A DNA stretch of 64,000 bases from Ralstonia insidiosa (GTDB taxonomy: Bacteria; Pseudomonadota; Gammaproteobacteria; Burkholderiales; Burkholderiaceae), in the NCBI RefSeq assembly GCF_008801405.1, contig NZ_VZPV01000001.1:2418001-2482000 (forward strand), given 5' to 3'. A program made the position numbers and the translations under genes. Below the pieces are notes generated by a model. The model had not been told where the DNA came from, made no database searches, and saw only the letters and a list, made by a program, of their open reading frames with translations. Positions 59,839-64,000 of this stretch are shown here, in pieces. Position 1 is the stretch's first letter, and each line of letters opens with the position of its first letter.

Positions 59839-60465
59839 TCAGGCGTTTTCGAGCACGATGCCTTCGATGATGTTGGCGACATCCTCGCAACGGTCCGTAA
59901 CGCTCTCCAGTTGCTCGTAGATGGCCTTGAGCTTGATCAACAGCTTGATGTCGTTCTCAGTGCGGAACAGCTTTGCCATGGCGGCACGCATCACGCGGTC
60001 GGCTTCCGATTCGAGGCGGTCGATTTCCTGCGCAATGGTCAGGATCTGGCGGCCATTGTTCATGTCGCTGAGCAACGCCACGGCCTTGCGGACTTCCTCG
60101 CAGCAGGACACGCAGATGGTGGCCAGCTGGCGCGATTCGTCGGTCACGTTGGTCACGTCATACAGCGAGATGGTGAGCGACACGTCCTCCATCAGGTCGA
60201 GGATGTCGTCCATCGTCGTGATCAGCTTGTGGATCTCGTCGCGATCCAGCGGCGTGATGAAGGTCTTGTGCAGCAGCTCGATCGTGTCATGCGTGATGCG
60301 GTCCGCCTTCTTCTCGAAGTTTTGCACGTTGCGCGCATGCATTTCGGCATTGGGCAAGTCATTGACCAGCTCCTTGAGCGCATGGGCCGCCTTGACGGCG
60401 CACTCGGCGTGCTGGTTGAAGTATTCGAAAAACTTGCCTTCGGTGGGCATGAAGCGACCGAACAT
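59839..60465 (-). CDS. DUF47 (PhoU-like) protein, partner of Pit
   Basis: A 208-residue all-helical protein of the DUF47/PhoU-like family (YkaA). MFGRFMPTEGKFFEYFNQHAE is the typical start and ADRITHDTIELLHKTFITPLDRDEIH and DILDLMEDV are the family's conserved acidic metal-binding segments. It is always found beside pit and is thought to regulate or assist phosphate uptake. The start at 60465 is the ATG before FGRF. The 149-bp gap to dnaB (60466-60614) may hold the promoter. Confidence 0.92.
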   Translation of the reverse strand: MFGRFMPTEGKFFEYFNQHAECAVKAAHALKELVNDLPNAEMHARNVQNFEKKADRITHDTIELLHKTFITPLDRDEIHKLITTMDDILDLMEDVSLTISLYDVTNVTDESRQLATICVSCCEEVRKAVALLSDMNNGRQILTIAQEIDRLESEADRVMRAAMAKLFRTENDIKLLIKLKAIYEQLESVTDRCEDVANIIEGIVLENA

Positions 60466-60614
60466 GATGATCCTTGAAAACGGAGGAATGCAGACGTCGT
60501 AAAAACAGCGCCGGACGGGATCACCGCGGGCGCTGTCATCAAAACGCAATATTTTACCGGAACCGAGCGCCCATCATGCGTGGCACGTTGTGGCAGACCG
60601 ACAAGAAAAACAGA

Positions 60615-62003
60615 TTACGTATCGTTGTCGAAGAAAGCATTGCCACCGGTGAAGTTATCGAACTTCGTGTATTCACCCAGGAACGTGAGACGAACCGTAC
60701 CAATCGGCCCGTTACGCTGCTTACCGATGATGATTTCGGCCGTACCCTTGTCTGGTGAATCCGGGTTATAGACCTGATCGCGATAGATGAACAGGATCAC
60801 GTCGGCATCCTGTTCGATAGCGCCGGATTCCCGCAAGTCCGACATCACGGGGCGCTTGTTCGGGCGCTGTTCCAGGCTTCGGTTCAACTGCGACAGCGCG
60901 ATCACTGGGCAGTTGAGTTCCTTCGCCAAGCCCTTCAGCGAACGCGAGATTTCCGAGATTTCGGTCGCACGGTTCTCGCCGTTGCCTGAGCCTGACATCA
61001 GCTGCAAGTAGTCGATGACGATCAGGCCGAGCTGCCCGCACTGCCGCGCCAGACGGCGCGAGCGTGCACGCAGTTCCATCGGATTCAGCGCGGGTGTTTC
61101 GTCGATGAAGAGCTGTGCGTCATTCATCTTCTGGATGGCGTGCGTCAGGCGCGGCCAATCCTCATCGAGCAGACGCCCCGTACGCAGTCGGTGCTGATCC
61201 AGCCGACCGACCGAACCCAACATACGCATGGCGAGCTGCGTGCCCGCCATTTCCATCGAGAACACTGCTACTGGCAGCCCCTGCTCCACGGCCACGTGTT
61301 CACCGATGTTGAGCGAGAACGCCGTCTTACCCATCGACGGACGGCCGGCCACGATGATCAGATCCCCGCCCTGCATACCGCTGGTCATGCGGTCAAGGTC
61401 GACGAAACCCGTCGGCACGCCCGTGATGTCGCTCTGGTTGTCGCGGTGATACAGCTCGTCGATCCGCTCGACCACCTGCGTCAGCAGCGGTTGGATTTCC
61501 AGGAAACCCTTCTGCCCGCGCGCGCCCTCTTCGGCGATCGCGAACACCTTGGATTCGGCTTCATCCAACAGTTGGCGCACATCGCGGCCCTGCGGGTTGA
61601 AGGCGCCGGCAGAGATTTCGTCGGCAATCGTCACCAGTTGGCGCAGCACACCACGGTCACGAACGATCTCGGCATAGCGTCGGATGTTGGCCGCGCTCGG
61701 CGTGTTCTGCGCCAGCGCGTTCAGGTAGGCCAGGCCACCCACCTCTTCCGCCTTGCCGACGACCTGCAATTGCTCATACACGGTGATCACGTCAGCCGGC
61801 TTGGCCTGTGAGATCAACTTGCCGATGTGATGGAAAATCAGCCGGTGGTCGTAGCGATAAAAATCGCCTTCGTTGATGAAGTCGGCAATACGATCCCAGG
61901 CAGCGTTGTCCAGCAGCAGCCCGCCGAGCACCGATTGTTCGGCCTCGATGGAATGTGGGGGCACCTTGAGGGAATCGAGCTGGGGATCGGAGGGCGCGTT
62001 CAT
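60615..62003 (-). CDS. dnaB: Replicative DNA helicase DnaB
   Basis: A 462-residue hexameric helicase with the N-terminal primase-binding domain (about 1-150) and the RecA-like C-terminal domain. Walker A is GRPSMGKT (220-227), followed by LIVIDYLQLM and the arginine-finger region ALSQLNRSLEQRPNKRP. No intein interrupts the gene. The start at 62003 is the ATG before NAPSDPQLD. It lies after rplI on the same strand, separated by a terminator, in the common rpsF-priB-rpsR-rplI-dnaB order. Confidence 0.98.
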   Translation of the reverse strand: MNAPSDPQLDSLKVPPHSIEAEQSVLGGLLLDNAAWDRIADFINEGDFYRYDHRLIFHHIGKLISQAKPADVITVYEQLQVVGKAEEVGGLAYLNALAQNTPSAANIRRYAEIVRDRGVLRQLVTIADEISAGAFNPQGRDVRQLLDEAESKVFAIAEEGARGQKGFLEIQPLLTQVVERIDELYHRDNQSDITGVPTGFVDLDRMTSGMQGGDLIIVAGRPSMGKTAFSLNIGEHVAVEQGLPVAVFSMEMAGTQLAMRMLGSVGRLDQHRLRTGRLLDEDWPRLTHAIQKMNDAQLFIDETPALNPMELRARSRRLARQCGQLGLIVIDYLQLMSGSGNGENRATEISEISRSLKGLAKELNCPVIALSQLNRSLEQRPNKRPVMSDLRESGAIEQDADVILFIYRDQVYNPDSPDKGTAEIIIGKQRNGPIGTVRLTFLGEYTKFDNFTGGNAFFDNDT

Positions 62004-62060
62004 GGCGGGATTATAGCGGCGCTGCTCGGTCTTCAATCTGAACCCCTGACACAAAGGACA

Positions 62061-62093
62061 ACAAAAAAAGGCAGAGACTTTCGTCCCTGCCTT
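62061..62093 (-). terminator. Terminator of the rpsF-priB-rpsR-rplI operon
   Basis: AAGGCAG (62068-62074) pairs with CTGCCTT (62087-62093), with an inner GAC/GTC helix. The A run before it gives a T7 tract on the minus strand. It lies 53 bp after the rplI stop codon and before dnaB. Confidence 0.88.
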
Positions 62094-62145
62094 CTTGACT
62101 CGCGCCAGCCGGTCACCCGGGCGCCGCGAGGTGTAGCGTACGTGC

Positions 62146-62598
62146 TTAGACGGTCTCGCCTTGCACCGACACGTTCACGTCGACTGCCACATCGGTGTGC
62201 AGCGACACGACGACCGGGTGATCGCCCGTGGTCTTCAGCGGGCCGTTCGGCAGACGCACTTGCGCCTTCTCGACCTTGAAGCCTTGTGCAACCAGTGCGT
62301 CAGCGATGTCGTGGTTGGTAACGGAACCGAACAGGCGACCGTCCACACCTGCCTTTTGCGACAGTTGCAGCGTCAGGCCGTTCAGCTTCTCGCCTTCGGC
62401 TTGTGCAGCAGCCAGCTTCTCAGCGGCCAGCTTTTCCAGCTCAGCGCGGCGTGCTTCGAATTCTTTGATTGCCGAAGCCGTAGCACGGCGTGCTTGCTTT
62501 TGCGGGATCAGGAAGTTACGGGCGTAACCGTCCTTCACACGCACCACGTCGCCCAGGTTACCCAGGTTGATGACTTTTTCCAGCAGAATGACTTGCAT
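62146..62598 (-). CDS. rplI: 50S ribosomal protein L9
   Basis: A 150-residue L9. MQVILLEKVINLGNLGDVV and VKDGYARNFLIPQKQA are the conserved N-terminal rRNA-binding start, a long central helix (about 41-75) follows, and the C-terminal domain has LFGSVTNHDIADAL. Last gene of the rpsF operon. Confidence 0.98.
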   Translation of the reverse strand: MQVILLEKVINLGNLGDVVRVKDGYARNFLIPQKQARRATASAIKEFEARRAELEKLAAEKLAAAQAEGEKLNGLTLQLSQKAGVDGRLFGSVTNHDIADALVAQGFKVEKAQVRLPNGPLKTTGDHPVVVSLHTDVAVDVNVSVQGETV

Positions 62599-62623
62599 CG
62601 TTTGTTCTCCTTATCCGCGCCGA

Positions 62624-62911
62624 TTACTTCTTGTGCTGATCGGTGTACGGCATCAGCGCGAGGAAACGCGCACGCTTGATGGCCGTATCGAGCTGGCGCT
62701 GATAGATCGCGCGCGTACCGGTCAGGCGGGCCGGAGTGATCTTGCCGTTTTCGCCGATGAAGTCCTTGAGCAGATCGACATCCTTGTAGTCGATTTGCTC
62801 AACGCCTGCCACGGTGAAGCGGCAGAACTTCTTACGCTTGAACAGCGGGTTTTGCTGCGTGAAGCGCTTCTTGTTCTTCGCGTCGCGCTGCTTCTTGTTC
62901 ATGAATGCCAT
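62624..62911 (-). CDS. rpsR: 30S ribosomal protein S18
   Basis: A 95-residue S18. KKFCRFTVAG, IDYKDVDLLKDFIGENGKI and PARLTGTRAIYQRQL are the family's conserved segments, and it ends in DQHKK. It binds S6 on the small subunit. It starts three bases after priB. Either the first Met or Met4 could be the start. Confidence 0.97.
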   Translation of the reverse strand: MAFMNKKQRDAKNKKRFTQQNPLFKRKKFCRFTVAGVEQIDYKDVDLLKDFIGENGKITPARLTGTRAIYQRQLDTAIKRARFLALMPYTDQHKK

Positions 62912-62914
62912 GAT

Positions 62915-63241
62915 TCAATCCTTTACGAATACGTTACATCCGGAGATGTGAAAGACCAATGTCTTGCTGCTGCGGTGCTTGCGAGCCAGGAATCCGACGC
63001 AATCCAGGACAGTGCCCGGTGCGATGCGGTCCAGAACGGAGGCCATCTTGCCGGCGCCCAGCGCTTCGATCGAAAACTCGACCTGTCGCGCTGTCTGCGC
63101 TTCCATCGCCTGCCCACTGTAGGTCAGCAGACAATTGACGATGGGCACGCCGGCTGGGGTGTATCGCATCACCTCGCGCTCGACCAGTGTGGCGACGAGC
63201 TGCAGGCGGTTGATGGCGCTTTCCCCAGGGTTTCCGTTCAT
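62915..63241 (-). CDS. priB: Primosomal replication protein PriB
   Basis: A 108-residue OB-fold single-strand DNA-binding protein. NRLQLVATLVEREVMRYTPA and PIVNCLLTY are the family's strands, and LVFHISGC is near the C-terminus. It helps replication restart with PriA. Its place between rpsF and rpsR is the usual one in betaproteobacteria. It lies 41 bp after rpsF. Confidence 0.93.
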   Translation of the reverse strand: MNGNPGESAINRLQLVATLVEREVMRYTPAGVPIVNCLLTYSGQAMEAQTARQVEFSIEALGAGKMASVLDRIAPGTVLDCVGFLARKHRSSKTLVFHISGCNVFVKD

Positions 63242-63282
63242 GCTCGCGGTGCGTAGTTAAACTTGCGCCGCACCGCGCGGCA

Positions 63283-63651
63283 TTAGGCGGCCTGTTCGGT
63301 TTGAGCGGCGGCCTTCTTGGCCTCTTCGCGTGCCACTTCCTTCATCATCGGCGACGGAGCCGTTTCAGCCTTCTTGGTCTGAACGATGAGGTGACGCAGC
63401 ACAGCGTCGTTGAACTTGAACGCGTGCTCGAGCTCGGCCAGGGTTTCCTTGCCGCATTCGATGTTCATGCACACGTAGTGAGCCTTGGCCAGCTTCTGGA
63501 TCATGTAGGCCAGTTGACGACGGCCCCAGTCCTCGACGCGATGCACCTGACCGCCTTGGCTTGTGACCGTGCTCTTGTAGCGCTCGATCATTGCAGGCAC
63601 TTGCTCGCTCTGGTCCGGATGGACGATGAATACGATTTCGTAATGACGCAT
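63283..63651 (-). CDS. rpsF: 30S ribosomal protein S6
   Basis: A 122-residue S6 beginning MRHYEIVFIVHPDQSEQVPA, with WGRRQLAYMIQKLAKAHYV in the middle and an Ala- and Glu-rich tail. The start at 63651 has AAGGAG upstream. First gene of the operon; a sigma-70 type promoter lies at 63719-63748. Confidence 0.98.
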   Translation of the reverse strand: MRHYEIVFIVHPDQSEQVPAMIERYKSTVTSQGGQVHRVEDWGRRQLAYMIQKLAKAHYVCMNIECGKETLAELEHAFKFNDAVLRHLIVQTKKAETAPSPMMKEVAREEAKKAAAQTEQAA

Positions 63652-63718
63652 TGACGCTCCTTGTGGATTAAGCCGCCCGGGCGTCACACTCCGGTGCAGC
63701 AAGGTTGGTTAGCCTGCC

Positions 63719-63748
63719 ATTATACGCAGGCTTTGGCGATTTTTTCAA
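63719..63748 (-). promoter_or_regulatory. Sigma-70 promoter of the rpsF operon
   Basis: On the minus strand TTGAAA (63743-63748) and TATAAT (63719-63724) are 18 bp apart. The -10 is perfect and the -35 close to consensus. The start codon of rpsF is about 68 bp downstream of the -10. The -35 box overlaps the asparaginase stop codon (63745-63747). Confidence 0.8.
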
Positions 63749-64000
63749 TACCGATCAATGACTTGCTGCAGGGAGACAGTTTCTGCCTGAGCACGCCCGG
63801 CCGCGAGAAGGAGCATCAGCAGCACACGCGCCTTATACGGATTGAGCGTGCCCGTCGAGGCCCAGCCCTGCCCGGTGGGTTGCGTCGGCACGACGCCCGC
63901 GCCAGTACGTGTCGAACGCAGCACAAACACGCCTTGCCGGCTGGCGCGCTCCAGTGCAGCCTCGAGATTCGTGTGGATAGAGCCCGCGCCGGTGGCCGCA
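63745..64000 (-). CDS. L-asparaginase, 3' part
   Basis: The last 85 residues of a type II-like L-asparaginase lie here; the rest is beyond the right edge. GSIHTNLEAALERASRQGVFVLRSTRTGAG matches the family's C-terminal domain (only short parts quoted here are needed: GAGSIHTNLEAAL and VVPTQP), and LNPYKARVLLMLLLAAG is the conserved final helix. It hydrolyses asparagine to aspartate and ammonia; cell location cannot be told without the N-terminus. It lies upstream of and on the same strand as rpsF. Confidence 0.85.
   Translation of the reverse strand, partial: AATGAGSIHTNLEAALERASRQGVFVLRSTRTGAGVVPTQPTGQGWASTGTLNPYKARVLLMLLLAAGRAQAETVSLQQVIDRY

Noticed and set aside
60474..60758. 94-codon plus-strand frame overlapping the dnaB 3' end
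   Set aside because: Most of it is antisense to DnaB and the remainder lies in the promoter gap of the DUF47 gene.
1..64000. tRNA, rRNA, CRISPR arrays, insertion sequences and phage genes
   Set aside because: Looked for characteristic motifs (T-arm sequences, regular direct repeats with spacers, transposase motifs) in intergenic regions and found none.

Overview
The window is a 64 kb piece of a GC-rich betaproteobacterial chromosome. Gene content and protein style (PriB in the rpsF-rpsR-rplI operon, a PIN-PhoH fusion, ssuEADCBF with cysTWA and a CysB-type regulator, arn genes with separate ArnA domains) suggest Burkholderiaceae, most likely Ralstonia. This is judged from recognition of the proteins, not from a search. 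I saw no rRNA, tRNA, CRISPR array, insertion sequence or prophage. The two ends cut through genes: a racemase at the left and an L-asparaginase at the right.

Layout. 1-2.5 kb: racemase tail, a GntR/FCD regulator and isocitrate lyase aceA. 2.5-3.4 kb: an operator-rich intergenic region with a possible 53-residue membrane protein and a structured leader. 3.4-5.4 kb: a KimA-like permease. 5.4-8.1 kb: a TPP enzyme-rraA-GGCT operon. 8.2-10.6 kb: a 2TM protein, LytS-type kinase and LytTR regulator. 10.6-15.3 kb: an accessory-looking patch with a tandemly duplicated cupin lipoprotein, a 91-bp intergenic element present twice, and a two-partner secretion pair whose exoprotein gene is frameshifted at a T9 tract. 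15.3-28.2 kb: a single-strand sulfur island (sbp, ssuE, two ssuA, ssuD, ssuC, ssuB, ssuF, a degenerate EAL protein, a hydrolase, cysTWA, a CysB-family regulator). 28.4-36.4 kb: a heavy-metal RND pump (order B-A-C) divergent from its two-component system. 36.4-46.6 kb: clpB with a heat-shock promoter, crcB, moaE-moaD-moeA, a UDG-family protein, thrC, hom and alaC. 46.9-54.6 kb: an Arn (L-Ara4N lipid A) operon. 54.7-64 kb: bcp, a structured intergenic RNA candidate, phoH, an NlpC/P60 lipoprotein, pit with its DUF47 partner, dnaB, and rplI-rpsR-priB-rpsF.

How the parts work together. The sulfur island covers sulfate import, sulfonate import, desulfonation by the SsuD/SsuE flavin pair and regulation by a CysB-type LysR. 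The arn genes make and attach L-Ara4N to lipid A; ugd is not in the window. Pit and DUF47 form a phosphate transporter and accessory pair. The czc-like pump and its sensor system form a self-contained metal-resistance module.

The observations most worth following are non-coding: a structured leader before the KimA-like gene, a terminator-ended structured element between bcp and phoH, a motif found three times upstream of aceA, the duplicated 91-bp element, and the T9 tract in the TpsA-like gene.
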